Assembly: GCF_003443535.1 (NCBI RefSeq)
Contig: NZ_CP031947.1
Location: 434,001-498,000 of the forward strand
Direction of reading: 5' to 3'
DNA length: 64,000 nt
Source: Ruegeria sp. AD91A
Lineage (GTDB): Bacteria; Pseudomonadota; Alphaproteobacteria; Rhodobacterales; Rhodobacteraceae
A program made the translations under genes and the position numbers. A model generated the notes under the pieces. The model did no database searches. It was not told the DNA's origin and worked only from the letters and a program-made list of their open reading frames with translations. This document shows positions 9,968 through 21,772 of the stretch, one piece after another. Numbering within the stretch: the first letter of the stretch is position 1; each line of letters starts with the position of its first letter.

Positions 9968-11341
9968 ATGGAAGCGTTAAATTCAATCGTAGGGGCCATC
10001 AATGGCGTCGTGTGGGGGCCGTTGATGCTGGTCCTCATTCTTGGCGTCGGCTTCTTCCTGCAGGTGGGGCTGAAATTCATGCCGATCCTGCGCATCGGCA
10101 CGGGCTTCAGCCTGTTGTTCAAAGGCCGTGAAGGTCAAGGCGAAGGGCAAATCAGCCCGTTCAACGCGCTGATGACCTCGCTGTCGGCGACCATCGGTAC
10201 AGGCAACATCGCCGGTGTGGCCACTGCTGTCTTCCTGGGCGGTCCAGGCGCCTTGTTCTGGATGTGGATGACCGCCCTGGTGGGCATGGCCACCAAATAC
10301 GCCGAGGCTGTCTGCGCGGTGAAATACCGTGAGAAAGACGAGCTGGGCAACTATGTCGGTGGTCCGATGTACTACATCAAGAACGGTCTGGGCGCGAAAT
10401 GGGCCTGGCTGGGTGTTGCATTTGCTCTGTTCGGCGCGGTTGCTGCCTTCGGCATCGGCAACGGCGTGCAGGCCAACGGTGTGGCACAGGTGCTTGAGGC
10501 CAACTTTGGCCTGAACACTTCGGTCACCGGCGTTATCCTGATGGTTCTGACCGCAGCCGTGATCCTGGGTGGCATCACCCGCATCGGTGCGGTTGCCGGT
10601 AAACTGGTTCCCTTCATGGCGATTGCTTACATTGTCGCCGGTCTGCTGGTCCTGCTGATCAACATCGGAGAGATCGGCAACGCCCTGTCACTGGTCTTTA
10701 CCCATGCGTTCACCCCGTCCGCCGCAGAAGGTGGATTCGCGGGTGCAGCCGTCTGGGCCGCCATCCGCTTCGGTGTGGCACGTGGTGTGTTTTCGAACGA
10801 GGCCGGTCTGGGTTCGGCCCCGATCGCGCACGCCGCTGCCGAAACCAAGGGTCCAGTCAACCAGGGCCTGATCGCGATGCTGGGTACGTTCATCGATACC
10901 ATCATCGTCTGCTCGATCACCGGTCTGGCCATCATCGCTTCGGGGGCATGGACATCGGGTGAATCCGGTGCGGCGCTGACCAGCCACGCGTTCGAACTGT
11001 CGCTGCCGGGTATCGGTGGGTACCTGATCGCCATCGCTCTGTCGATCTTTGCCTTCACCACCATCCTTGGTTGGTCGTTCTACGGCGAAAAATGTGTCGA
11101 GTTCCTGCTGGGCGTGAAATCCCTGATGCCCTACCGCGTTCTGTGGATCGTGATGATCTACTTCGGCGCAACCGCGGATCTGGGCTTCATCTGGCTGCTG
11201 GCCGATACGCTGAACGCCATGATGGCCATCCCGAACCTGATCGCCCTGGCGCTGCTGAGCCCGATCGTCTTCAAACTGACGAAAGAGTTCTTCGCCTCGG
11301 GCGGCAAGTCCGAAGAGCCGGGCGGCACACCTGCCGAATAA
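9968..11341 (+). CDS. alanine/glycine:cation symporter (AGCS family)
   Basis: This 457-residue membrane protein is predicted to import glycine or alanine with Na+ or H+. It has about ten hydrophobic helices and the AGCS signature region around GQGEGQISPFNALMTSLSAT with IGTGNIAGVATAVFLGGPGA. Further family blocks are GVARGVFSNEAGLGSAPIAHAAA and a helix with FTTILGWSFYGE. Its place between lipA and gcvT points to glycine as the substrate for the operon. The start at 9968 (MEALNSIV) has a GGAGGG site upstream; an earlier in-frame ATG lies within lipA. Confidence 0.9.
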   Translation: MEALNSIVGAINGVVWGPLMLVLILGVGFFLQVGLKFMPILRIGTGFSLLFKGREGQGEGQISPFNALMTSLSATIGTGNIAGVATAVFLGGPGALFWMWMTALVGMATKYAEAVCAVKYREKDELGNYVGGPMYYIKNGLGAKWAWLGVAFALFGAVAAFGIGNGVQANGVAQVLEANFGLNTSVTGVILMVLTAAVILGGITRIGAVAGKLVPFMAIAYIVAGLLVLLINIGEIGNALSLVFTHAFTPSAAEGGFAGAAVWAAIRFGVARGVFSNEAGLGSAPIAHAAAETKGPVNQGLIAMLGTFIDTIIVCSITGLAIIASGAWTSGESGAALTSHAFELSLPGIGGYLIAIALSIFAFTTILGWSFYGEKCVEFLLGVKSLMPYRVLWIVMIYFGATADLGFIWLLADTLNAMMAIPNLIALALLSPIVFKLTKEFFASGGKSEEPGGTPAE

Positions 11342-11359
11342 GCTCGGCCCGACCAAAAC

Positions 11360-11380
11360 GGGGGGCCATCCCGGCCCCCC
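11360..11380 (+). terminator. intercistronic GC-rich hairpin after the symporter
   Basis: An 8-base perfect stem (GGGGGGCC / GGCCCCCC) with a 5-base loop lies 19 bases after the symporter stop. The T-run after it is weak (CCTTTG). It may partly terminate transcription or protect the upstream message, so that the downstream genes are expressed at a different level. Confidence 0.5.
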
Positions 11381-11419
11381 GCCTTTGAAACAGAATTTAA
11401 TATCTCGAGGAGAGACGTG

Positions 11420-11842
11420 ATGGCCACGAAAATCCTGCTGCCCATTGATCACACCGACGACCGCTCGTGGAAGAACGCCCTGCCGCTCGCGCTGGAACAG
11501 GCCAAGTTCTACGGTGCTGAACTGCATGCAGTTGCTGTCATCCCCGAGATCATCCAGCTGCCGAACCTGCCCGCCAACTATGGCGCCGGCGCCAAAGACC
11601 ACGTGCGGGGTGCGGTTCAGGTGATTCTGGATCATGCCAATGCTTCCGACGTGCCGGTTCATGTGGAAGAAGGCAGTGTTTACCGCGAAATCCTGAAGCT
11701 TGCCTACAAGGAAGGCTTTGATCTGATCGTCATGGCATCGACCAAGGGCGATTTCCCGAACTACGAGATTGGCCCGAACCTGGCCCGTGTCGTGCGCAAT
11801 GCGCATTGCACTGTCATGGTCGTTCGCGACCAGTCCCGCTGA
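11420..11842 (+). CDS. universal stress protein (UspA family)
   Basis: This 140-residue single-domain Usp protein has the N-terminal MATKILLPIDHTDD strand-loop. The C-terminal ATP-binding-type segment is partly conserved in VMASTKGDFPNYEIGPNLARVVRNAHCTVMVVRD, although the classic G-2x-G-9x-G(S/T) spacing is not clean. Usp proteins often accompany secondary transporters and can bind nucleotides to modulate them, as described for TeaD with the TeaABC ectoine transporter. Here it directly follows the AGCS symporter after a hairpin, so modulation of glycine uptake is plausible but inferred. ATG 11420 is preceded by a GAGGAGAG site. Confidence 0.85.
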   Translation: MATKILLPIDHTDDRSWKNALPLALEQAKFYGAELHAVAVIPEIIQLPNLPANYGAGAKDHVRGAVQVILDHANASDVPVHVEEGSVYREILKLAYKEGFDLIVMASTKGDFPNYEIGPNLARVVRNAHCTVMVVRDQSR

Positions 11843-11858
11843 TTGAAAGGTTGAAGAA

Positions 11859-12953
11859 ATGACCGATTTGAAACGCACGCCCTTGTATGACCTTCACGTT
11901 GCTTTGGGTGGTAAGATGGTTGATTTTGCTGGGTGGGAGATGCCTGTTCAGTATCCTTTGGGGATTATGGGTGAGCATAAGCAGTGCCGAGAGAAGGCGG
12001 CGTTGTTTGATGTGTCTCACATGGGTCAGGTTATTCTGCGCGGCGAGAATGTGGGTGAGAAGCTGGAAGCTTTGTGCCCGCAGGCTTATGCGACGCTGAA
12101 GGAAGGCAAGGCGCGGTACGGGTTTTTCACCAACGCTGACGGCGGGATCATGGACGATTTGATCGTGTCGAATGCGGGGGATCACTATTTTGTGGTGGTG
12201 AACGCGGCGCTGCGGCATCAGGACATTCCGCATATGCGTGACAATCTCGAAGGTGTCGAAGTGACCGAGATCTTCGACCGCGCGCTGGTGGCGGTTCAGG
12301 GGCCCAAGGCCGAGGATGTTGTCGGCGCGTTGTGCCCTGTTGCCCGTGACCTGAAGTTCATGGAAACCACCCTTGCTGATATCAACGGTGTCGAGTGCCG
12401 CATCTCGCGGCTGGGTTATACCGGCGAGGACGGCTATGAGATCTCGATCCCCGAGGACAAGGCGATCGAAGTTTCGAAAGCCTTCCTGGGGCATGAGGAT
12501 TGCGAAGCGGCGGGTCTGGGCGCGCGCGACAGCCTGCGGCTTGAGGCGGGGCTGTGCCTGTATGGCAATGACATCGATCAGAGCACCTCGCCGGTCGAGG
12601 CGTCTTTGGGCTGGGCGATGCAGAAGCGCCGCAAGGAAGAAGGCGGCTTTCCGGGTGCGGAGCGTATCCAGCGCGAACTGGCCGAGGGGGCATCCCGCAA
12701 GCTGGTGGGGATCAAGCCCGACGGCCGTGCTCCGGCGCGCCAGGGTGTGGAAATCCAGTGCACTGAGGGCAACACGATCGGCCAGATCACCTCGGGCAGC
12801 TTTGGCCCGACGGTCGGAGGCCCGATCGCGATGGGCTATGTGTCCGCGGGCCATGGCGAGCCGGGCGAGAAGGTGAACCTGATCATCCGGGGCAAGGCGC
12901 AACCGGCGCAGATCGTGGCCATGCCCTTCGTCAAACAGAATTACAAGCGTTGA
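11859..12953 (+). CDS. gcvT: glycine cleavage system aminomethyltransferase (T protein)
   Basis: This 364-residue protein transfers the aminomethyl carbon from GcvH to tetrahydrofolate, releasing ammonia. Family blocks are TPLYDLHVALGGKMVDFAGWEMPVQY at the N-terminus, FDVSHMGQ, ISRLGYTGEDGYEIS, and GLGARDSLRLEAGLCLYGNDID. It lies between the Usp gene and gcvH. The first 200 or so bases use many codons ending in T or G and contain little C, unlike the C-rich remainder and gcvP. This patch is visible by eye from about 11885 to 12080. It may mark gene conversion or a transferred segment; the protein itself looks intact. Confidence 0.95.
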   Translation: MTDLKRTPLYDLHVALGGKMVDFAGWEMPVQYPLGIMGEHKQCREKAALFDVSHMGQVILRGENVGEKLEALCPQAYATLKEGKARYGFFTNADGGIMDDLIVSNAGDHYFVVVNAALRHQDIPHMRDNLEGVEVTEIFDRALVAVQGPKAEDVVGALCPVARDLKFMETTLADINGVECRISRLGYTGEDGYEISIPEDKAIEVSKAFLGHEDCEAAGLGARDSLRLEAGLCLYGNDIDQSTSPVEASLGWAMQKRRKEEGGFPGAERIQRELAEGASRKLVGIKPDGRAPARQGVEIQCTEGNTIGQITSGSFGPTVGGPIAMGYVSAGHGEPGEKVNLIIRGKAQPAQIVAMPFVKQNYKR

Positions 12954-12971
12954 AGTCAGGAGAGAGACAAG

Positions 12972-13337
12972 ATGGCAACCTATTATTCCGAAGAGCATGA
13001 ATGGCTGAGCGTTGAAGACGACACGGCCACTCTGGGCATCACCAAACATGCCGCCGAGCAGCTGGGTGAAGTGGTGTTCGTGGAACAGCAGGAAGCGGGC
13101 GACGAGTTCGAAAAAGGCGGCGAGATCGGCGTGATCGAATCCGTCAAGGCGGCGTCCGAGTTGTATGCTCCGGTCGATGGCGAGATCACGGAAGTGAACG
13201 AGGCGCTGGCCGACAATCCCGGTGCGCTGAACGAAGATCCCGAGGGCGAGGCCTGGATCTACAAGATCAAGATCAGCGATGCATCCCAGCTGGAAGAGCT
13301 GATGGATCTGGACGGCTACAAGGCCCTGATCGGGTAA
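12972..13337 (+). CDS. gcvH: glycine cleavage system H protein
   Basis: This 121-residue lipoyl carrier shuttles the aminomethyl group between GcvP, GcvT and lipoamide dehydrogenase. The lipoylated lysine is Lys59 in IGVIESVKAASELYAPVDGE. The length is close to the family norm of about 125-130. It begins 18 bases after gcvT with a GGAGAGAG site, and is followed by a clear hairpin before gcvP. Its lipoyl group can be supplied by LipA from the same operon. Confidence 0.96.
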   Translation: MATYYSEEHEWLSVEDDTATLGITKHAAEQLGEVVFVEQQEAGDEFEKGGEIGVIESVKAASELYAPVDGEITEVNEALADNPGALNEDPEGEAWIYKIKISDASQLEELMDLDGYKALIG

Positions 13338-13345
13338 ACCCAAAC

Positions 13346-13374
13346 GGAGTCCCGGCACGGGGCTCCATCGTTTT
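13346..13374 (+). terminator. rho-independent-like terminator/attenuator after gcvH
   Basis: A 9-base stem GGAGTCCCG / CGGGGCTCC (one G-T pair) with a 3-base loop spans 13346-13366. TTTT follows at 13371. It separates gcvH from gcvP by a 175-base gap, which could reduce gcvP transcription relative to gcvTH or mark the end of the first operon. Confidence 0.6.
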
Positions 13375-13414
13375 AACTTATGCCGCCGAATTTGGGCTCC
13401 GCCCGTTCGGGCCT

Positions 13415-13437
13415 GAAACTGTCCACCGGACAGTTTC
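13415..13437. repeat. perfect 10-base inverted repeat in the gcvH-gcvP gap
   Basis: GAAACTGTCC and GGACAGTTTC face each other across a 3-base ACC loop. The surrounding block (about 13381-13480) is dense in short GC-rich complementary pieces. It has the look of a REP-like dispersed intergenic element, but I see no second copy in this window, so repetition is a guess. Confidence 0.45.
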
Positions 13438-13512
13438 CGGGACGGCCCTTACTCCCCGCCGGAGGCTCCTGCCAGAGCGGCCGGGCGAGACATTCCTTGA
13501 GGAGCGCTACAC

Positions 13513-16368
<2,856 letters not shown>

Positions 16369-16472
16369 GTAGCTAGGCGTAGCAATCCGCTTCTTGCCCT
16401 GACGGATTGAAATCCAAGAAAGAGGGCAGCGTCCTGCGAGGCGCTGCTTCTTGCCAAATCGATGGAGGAACA

Positions 16473-17474
16473 ATGAAACACTATGTCCTCGCAAATGATC
16501 GCGCCAACCTGGCAAAGACAGGGCCGGAGGTGCCCGAAAGACTAAAATACATCGATGTTATCCTAAGCGACGAGCGGGCGCTGGCATCGGCTGAAATCGT
16601 TGTTGAGTTCTATCACGCATTGAACAGCCTGGTCGAAGATTTCTCTTACGTGGTCAATCTCCGGGTGTCCGGAAATGACACCGTCGGCGGACCTCTCTAT
16701 TGGGCGGGTCGTACCGCGATTTTCTGGGGCGACCTGGAAAACAACTGGGACGTTGCCGGTTCGCGCAGAAGCTGGATCTCGCAAGTTCTTAACCTGTCTT
16801 CAAGGGCTGTTCTGGTCGGTGGAGCTGTCCTTCTTCTTGTGCAGTTGGGCAGAGCGGGTCGAAATGTCGTTGCGGTGCATCCGAACTTCGCCGCGGCCGC
16901 GCTGGAAAGCGGATTGGAAAGCTGCGGCACGGGGACTCATCTGGCCGCCGACGGGCGTCCGCACAGCGCGACCAGCAGATTGAGCGCGTTGAGATTGTTG
17001 TCTGAATTTGTGTCCATGGATCACGGAGAGCATATCGCGGACTCACTACGCAGCTATATTGGTCTGGCCGAACCCGTGCAAAAACACGAAAGCAGACTAG
17101 CCGCACGGTTGGTGCATAGGGCAAAAGGTGATCTTTTGGTCGTACGCACCCTGAATGCGATGCAGGAAAACATCGAAGATCCTCTGACGATTTCCGATCT
17201 CTCCCGCGTGCTCAAAACCTCAACACGGCAGCTGCAGCGCCGGTTCCTGAGCAAAACCGGGGCAAAGCTGCTTTCGACATACAAAGAACTTCGGCTGGAA
17301 CGCGCGCAAAGCCTGTTGCAGTTCACCAACATGTCGCAGATCGAAATCTCGGCAGCCACTGGTTTTTCATCAACCGTCGCTTTGAAACGTGCGTTTCAAC
17401 GCAGCTACAGAACCAGCCCCGACGATGTTCGCAACAGTCGGTTCATGGGGACGATAGCATCGGGGAACGGCTAG
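16473..17474 (+). CDS. AraC-type regulator, divergent GATase1-like N-terminus
   Basis: This 333-residue protein has a C-terminal AraC domain at about residues 225-325, with LTISDLSRVLKTSTRQLQRRFLSKTG and QIEISAATGFSSTVALKRAFQRSYRTSP. The N-terminal 200 residues are a degenerate GATase1-like domain (strands around ISQVLNLSSRAVLVGGAVLLLVQLG) similar in layout to GbdR/ArgR-type regulators. The ATG at 16473 has a strong GGAGGA site; an earlier in-frame start lacks one. It lies just after gcvP on the same strand with about 100 bases between, and ends close to the convergent malyl-CoA lyase gene. Control of glycine or betaine genes is inferred from position. Confidence 0.75.
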   Translation: MKHYVLANDRANLAKTGPEVPERLKYIDVILSDERALASAEIVVEFYHALNSLVEDFSYVVNLRVSGNDTVGGPLYWAGRTAIFWGDLENNWDVAGSRRSWISQVLNLSSRAVLVGGAVLLLVQLGRAGRNVVAVHPNFAAAALESGLESCGTGTHLAADGRPHSATSRLSALRLLSEFVSMDHGEHIADSLRSYIGLAEPVQKHESRLAARLVHRAKGDLLVVRTLNAMQENIEDPLTISDLSRVLKTSTRQLQRRFLSKTGAKLLSTYKELRLERAQSLLQFTNMSQIEISAATGFSSTVALKRAFQRSYRTSPDDVRNSRFMGTIASGNG

Positions 17475-17543
17475 CCATTATTCGGTTTCCGTAACTGTCG
17501 ATGATATCGCGCGGACAGGATGCCCACGCAACTCTGGCTTGGT

Positions 17544-18521
17544 TCAGGCCGCCGCTATCTGGCTTGCCTTTTCCACCAGCACTTCGGCCTGACGGATTGA
17601 TGCGTAGTCAATTAGTCGACCATCCAGCGAAACAGCGCCTTTTCCATCGGCTTCGGCCTCGGCCATGGCGACGAGAATTCGCTGTGCCTTGGTAACTTCA
17701 GCGTCGGACGGCGACATCACCTCATTGGCAAGTGCGATCTGGCTTGGATGAATGGCCCATTTGCCCTCGCAACCCAGAACAGCAGCGCGTTTTGCGGCAG
17801 CCTTGTATCCGTCAGGGTCCTGAAAATCACCAAAAGGTCCGTCAATCGGGCGCAGTCCGTTCGCGCGCGCCGCAACCACCATACGGGTCAGTGCATAATG
17901 CCACATGTCACCCCAATGGATCTGGCGCCCACCATCCGAATCCGCATCGGTCAAGACAGAGTAGTCCGGGTTCACACCGCCGATGATCGTGGTTCGCGCG
18001 CGGGTCGAAGCCGCATAGTCGGCCACGCCGAAGTGCAGGCTTTCATTGCGCTTTGATGCTGCCGCAATCTCACTGACATTCTGCATGCCAAGCGCGGTTT
18101 CGATGATGTGCTCGAATCCAATCCGTTTCTTATAGCCTCTGGCATCTTCGATCTGGGTGACAAGCATATCGACCGCGTAAACGTCAGCAGCAGTTCCGAC
18201 CTTGGGGACCATGATCAGATCAAGGCGTTCACCAGCCTGTTCGACCACATCCACAACGTCACGGTACATATAGTGGGTGTCCAGACCATTGATCCGCACC
18301 GACATGGTCTTGTTGCCCCAGTCGATGTCGTTCAAGGCCTGAATGATGTTCCTGCGCGCCTGCTCCTTTTCGTCCGGTGCTACGGCGTCTTCCAAATCAA
18401 GGAAAATGACGTCGACATCGGATTTGGCTGCCTTTTCGAACATTCCGGGTTGGCTGCCGGGCACGGCCAATTCACTTCGGTTTAGACGGGCTGGGGCTTG
18501 GTCAATGGAATGAAAGCTCAT
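17544..18521 (-). CDS. mcl: L-malyl-CoA/beta-methylmalyl-CoA lyase
   Basis: This 325-residue HpcH/HpaI-fold lyase cleaves L-malyl-CoA to acetyl-CoA and glyoxylate. Expected metal and CoA contacts are visible in DVIFLDLEDAVAPDEKEQAR (about residues 37-56), FEHIIETALGMQNV (Glu) and FGVADYAAST (Asp). Length and motifs match the Rhodobacter/Methylobacterium Mcl group. The enzyme also serves the ethylmalonyl-CoA pathway. Here it is the last gene of an operon encoding the rest of the serine-cycle core, including malate-CoA ligase, which makes its substrate. This supports a serine-cycle role. It starts 19 bases after glyA stops. Confidence 0.9.
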   Translation of the reverse strand: MSFHSIDQAPARLNRSELAVPGSQPGMFEKAAKSDVDVIFLDLEDAVAPDEKEQARRNIIQALNDIDWGNKTMSVRINGLDTHYMYRDVVDVVEQAGERLDLIMVPKVGTAADVYAVDMLVTQIEDARGYKKRIGFEHIIETALGMQNVSEIAAASKRNESLHFGVADYAASTRARTTIIGGVNPDYSVLTDADSDGGRQIHWGDMWHYALTRMVVAARANGLRPIDGPFGDFQDPDGYKAAAKRAAVLGCEGKWAIHPSQIALANEVMSPSDAEVTKAQRILVAMAEAEADGKGAVSLDGRLIDYASIRQAEVLVEKASQIAAA

Positions 18522-18539
18522 GGGGTCGGGTCCTTCGTC

Positions 18540-19835
18540 TTAAAGATTCGGATAGATCGGGAATTTGGCGCAGAGGTCTGCGACTTCGGCCTTGACCTTG
18601 GCTTCGACAGCGCTGTTGCCGTCTTCGCCATTGGCGGCCAGGCCGTCGACCACTTCGATGATCCAGTCGGCGATCTGGCGGAATTCGACCTCGCCGAAGC
18701 CGCGGGTGGTGCCTGCCGGGCTGCCCAGACGGATGCCCGATGTGATGGTCGGCTTTTCGGGATCAAACGGCACGCCGTTCTTGTTGCAGGTGATATGCGC
18801 CCGGCCCAGAGCCTTCTCGGTGGCGTTGCCTTTCACCCCTTTGGGGCGCAGGTCGACCAGCACCACATGGGTGTCGGTCCCGTGGGTCACCGTGTCCAGC
18901 CCACCCTTGATCAGCTGATCCGACAGCGCCTGCGCGTTGGTGATCACCTGCTTGACATAGTTCTTGAACTCAGGCCGCAGGGCCTCGCCAAAGGCCACGG
19001 CCTTGGCTGCGATCACATGCATCAGCGGGCCGCCCTGAATGCCAGGGAAAATCGCTGAATTCACTTTCTTGGCGATATCTTCATCATTGGTCAGGATCAT
19101 GCCGCCACGCGGGCCACGCAGGGTCTTGTGCGTCGTGGTCGTGGCCACATGCGCATGGGGGAAGGGGCTGGGGTGTTCGCCCGCTGCCACCAGACCGGCA
19201 AAATGCGCCATGTCCACGTGCAGATAAGCGCCGACCATATCGGCGATCTGACGCATGCGGGCAAAGTCGATCTGGCGTGGGATCGCCGAGCCACCCGCGA
19301 TGATCAGCTTGGGCTGGTGCTCTTTCGCCAGCGCCTCGACCTGATCGTAATCCAGCATGTTGTCCTGCTGGCGCACGCCGTATTGCACCGCGTTGAACCA
19401 CTTGCCCGACTGGTTCGGCCGCGCGCCGTGGGTCAGGTGGCCACCGGCATCCAGGCTCATGCCCAGAATGGTGTCGCCCGGCTTGATCAGGGCCTGAAAC
19501 ACGCCCTGGTTGGCCTGAGAGCCGGAATTGGGCTGCACATTGGCAAACTCGCATCCGAACAGCTGTTTGGCGCGGTCGATGGCCAGGTTTTCGGCAATAT
19601 CAACAAACTGGCAGCCGCCATAGTAGCGGCGCCCGGGATAGCCTTCGGCATATTTGTTGGTCATCACCGAGCCCTGCGCCTCCATCACGGCGGCAGAGAC
19701 GATGTTCTCGGACGCGATCAGCTCGATCTCGTCGCGCTGACGACCCAGTTCCGACGTGATCGAGCCAAAAAGCTCAGGATCACGATCAGCAAGGGACTGG
19801 GTAAAAAATCCGTCTGAACGATGCGGTGCATTCAC
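18540..19835 (-). CDS. glyA: serine hydroxymethyltransferase (serine-cycle copy)
   Basis: This 431-residue PLP enzyme makes serine from glycine and methylene-THF, the entry step of the serine cycle. It carries [63 protein letters not shown], and the PLP lysine in [14 protein letters not shown]. It differs clearly from the copy at 6336-7589 despite the shared motifs, so this is not a recent duplication. It lies between hydroxypyruvate reductase and malyl-CoA lyase. The gap of 78 bases to hprA is the largest in the operon and contains an AAGGAGAT-type site. Confidence 0.95.
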   Translation of the reverse strand: MNAPHRSDGFFTQSLADRDPELFGSITSELGRQRDEIELIASENIVSAAVMEAQGSVMTNKYAEGYPGRRYYGGCQFVDIAENLAIDRAKQLFGCEFANVQPNSGSQANQGVFQALIKPGDTILGMSLDAGGHLTHGARPNQSGKWFNAVQYGVRQQDNMLDYDQVEALAKEHQPKLIIAGGSAIPRQIDFARMRQIADMVGAYLHVDMAHFAGLVAAGEHPSPFPHAHVATTTTHKTLRGPRGGMILTNDEDIAKKVNSAIFPGIQGGPLMHVIAAKAVAFGEALRPEFKNYVKQVITNAQALSDQLIKGGLDTVTHGTDTHVVLVDLRPKGVKGNATEKALGRAHITCNKNGVPFDPEKPTITSGIRLGSPAGTTRGFGEVEFRQIADWIIEVVDGLAANGEDGNSAVEAKVKAEVADLCAKFPIYPNL

Positions 19836-19913
19836 GGGTCATATCTCCTTATAGGGGAACGCAATACAGCCAGGGCTGCGTTGGAAGCCATTGCGTGGTG
19901 TTTGATGGTGCCC

Positions 19914-20885
19914 TCAGATCACACGGTCCCGAGGTTCACGGCCTTCGAAAAAATCGCTCAGGTTGTCGAGAACCCGAAACCCCATCGCCTCGCGTGCTTC
20001 GCGTGTTGCACTGCCCAGATGAGGCAGCATGACGAGGTTGTCGCATTGCAACAGGTCCGGGCTGACACGCGGTTCATCATCGAAAACGTCCAATGCAGCG
20101 CCGCCGATCATGTCAAACATCAAAGCCTGGATCAGCGCCCATTCGTCGATCACTTCGCCCCGTGCGGTATTTATCAGGAATGCGTGGGGCCTCATCAGGC
20201 CAAGTCTGCGCGAATTGATCAGATGACGGTTGGCTGCGCCGCCCGGACAATGCAATGAGACAAAGTCACATTGCGGCAGCAGGTCGTCTATGGTGTCCAC
20301 CTGTCTCGCATTGCATTCGGCGAGAACATCGGGCGATACGGCGCTTCGGTTGCAGACCAGCACGTCCATACCGAACCCGTGATGAGCACGGCGTGCCATC
20401 TCCTGTCCGATACGGCCATATCCGATGATGCCCAGTGTCTTACCGCTGACCTTGGTTCCCACCAGATGCGTCGGTCGCCATCCTGTCCACTTACCTGAAC
20501 GCAGCTCGCGTTCGCCCTCACCTGCCCGACGCGCAACCATCAGCAGAAGGGTCATGGCGATATCGGCGGTGCATTCGGACAAAACATCGGGCGTGTTGGT
20601 CACGGTCATACCCAATTCGCGTGCCGATGGCTCGCAGATATGGCTGTACCCAACACCATAATTGGCAAGAATCTTCGTCTGTACACCTGGCACATCCAGT
20701 GCCTCGGCGCTCAGCGTGTCCGTTACAGTGGGCAGAACGGCGTCATAAGATTTCAACGCTTGCCGGATTTCAGCCGGGGACATGGGTTTGTCCCCGATGT
20801 TCAGTACGGTGTTGTAGTTCTCGGCCAGCTGTGCCTCAACGGCAGCGGGCCAGCGACGGGTTACCAGAACCGAAGGTTTGACCAT
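19914..20885 (-). CDS. hprA: D-2-hydroxyacid dehydrogenase, probable hydroxypyruvate reductase
   Basis: This 323-residue NAD(P)H enzyme probably reduces hydroxypyruvate to D-glycerate. It shows the family N-terminal region with NYGVGYSHICEPSARELG, the dinucleotide motif LGIIGYGRIGQEMARR, the catalytic Arg in NTARGEVIDE, the Glu in DVFDDEP, and the catalytic His in MLPHLGSAT. The start ATG at 20885 overlaps the mtkB stop by one base (TGATG); an upstream GTG is possible. Glyoxylate reductase activity is common in this family and cannot be separated by sequence. The neighbouring serine-glyoxylate aminotransferase supplies hydroxypyruvate. Confidence 0.87.
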   Translation of the reverse strand: MVKPSVLVTRRWPAAVEAQLAENYNTVLNIGDKPMSPAEIRQALKSYDAVLPTVTDTLSAEALDVPGVQTKILANYGVGYSHICEPSARELGMTVTNTPDVLSECTADIAMTLLLMVARRAGEGERELRSGKWTGWRPTHLVGTKVSGKTLGIIGYGRIGQEMARRAHHGFGMDVLVCNRSAVSPDVLAECNARQVDTIDDLLPQCDFVSLHCPGGAANRHLINSRRLGLMRPHAFLINTARGEVIDEWALIQALMFDMIGGAALDVFDDEPRVSPDLLQCDNLVMLPHLGSATREAREAMGFRVLDNLSDFFEGREPRDRVI

Positions 20886-21772
20886 CACGCAGCCTCCATC
20901 ACTCGGGCGATTGTCTCACCGATCACGGCAGGGTTTTCGGCCACGGTGACACCTGCGGCGGAAAGAATCTCGACCTTTTCGCTGGCGCTTTCGCCGAAGG
21001 CCGAGATGATCGCACCTGCGTGCCCCATGGTACGGCCTTTCGGAGCTGTCAGGCCGGCGACATAGGCGATCACAGGTTTGGAGATGTGGTCGCGAATATA
21101 TTCGGCGGCTTCCGCCTCCTGCGGGCCTCCGATTTCACCTATCATCGCAATGACATGCGTGTCTTCGTCATCTTCAAACCGCTGAAGGATGTCTTTGAAG
21201 GATGACCCGTTTATCGGGTCGCCTCCGATCCCGACGCTGGTCGAAACGCCGATCCCACGCTCTTTCAGCTGGGCTGCCGCCTCATAACCCAATGTCCCCG
21301 AGCGACCGATGATCCCTACATGTCCGGGAAGATAGATATGTCCTGGCATGATGCCCAACAACGCCTTTCCGGGCGAGATGGTGCCGGCGCAGTTCGGACC
21401 GGTCAGCACCATGCGCTTCTCTTTGGGGTAGCGATACATATACCGTTTTACCCGGATCATATCCTGTGCCGGAATGCCGTCGGTGATGCAGACGCAATAG
21501 CGGATACCGGCATCTGCGGCCTCCATGATCGAATCCGCAGCGAACGGGGGCGGCACGAAGACCAGGCTGGCATCCGCGCCGGTGACTTCGACGGCCTGCT
21601 TGACGGTGTCAAAAACCGGAACGCCTTCGACGGTTTCGCCACCCTTGCCGGGCACCACGCCACCCACCACGTTTGTGCCATAGTTCAGCATGTCCTTGGT
21701 ATGGAACCGGGCCATACGACCGGTGATGCCCTGTACGATGACGCGCGTGTCACGATCGAGAAGAATGCTCAT
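20885..21772 (-). CDS. mtkB: malate-CoA ligase (malate thiokinase) alpha subunit
   Basis: This 295-residue succinyl-CoA-synthetase-alpha-like subunit binds CoA and carries the phosphohistidine. It has the CoA site RDTRVIVQGITGRMARFHT at the N-terminus, GPNCAGTISPGKALLGIMPGHIY, and the phospho-His in GRTMGHAGAI. With the beta subunit it activates malate to malyl-CoA using ATP. The start at 21772 overlaps the mtkA stop by one base (TAATG), so the two are translationally coupled. Succinate-CoA ligase cannot be excluded from the protein alone. The operon with malyl-CoA lyase and serine-glyoxylate aminotransferase favours malate. Confidence 0.88.
   Translation of the reverse strand: MSILLDRDTRVIVQGITGRMARFHTKDMLNYGTNVVGGVVPGKGGETVEGVPVFDTVKQAVEVTGADASLVFVPPPFAADSIMEAADAGIRYCVCITDGIPAQDMIRVKRYMYRYPKEKRMVLTGPNCAGTISPGKALLGIMPGHIYLPGHVGIIGRSGTLGYEAAAQLKERGIGVSTSVGIGGDPINGSSFKDILQRFEDDEDTHVIAMIGEIGGPQEAEAAEYIRDHISKPVIAYVAGLTAPKGRTMGHAGAIISAFGESASEKVEILSAAGVTVAENPAVIGETIARVMEAA

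Noticed and set aside
11814..13358. 514-codon open frame on the minus strand
   Set aside because: It lies antisense across both gcvT and gcvH, crossing their boundary, and both of those genes are certain.
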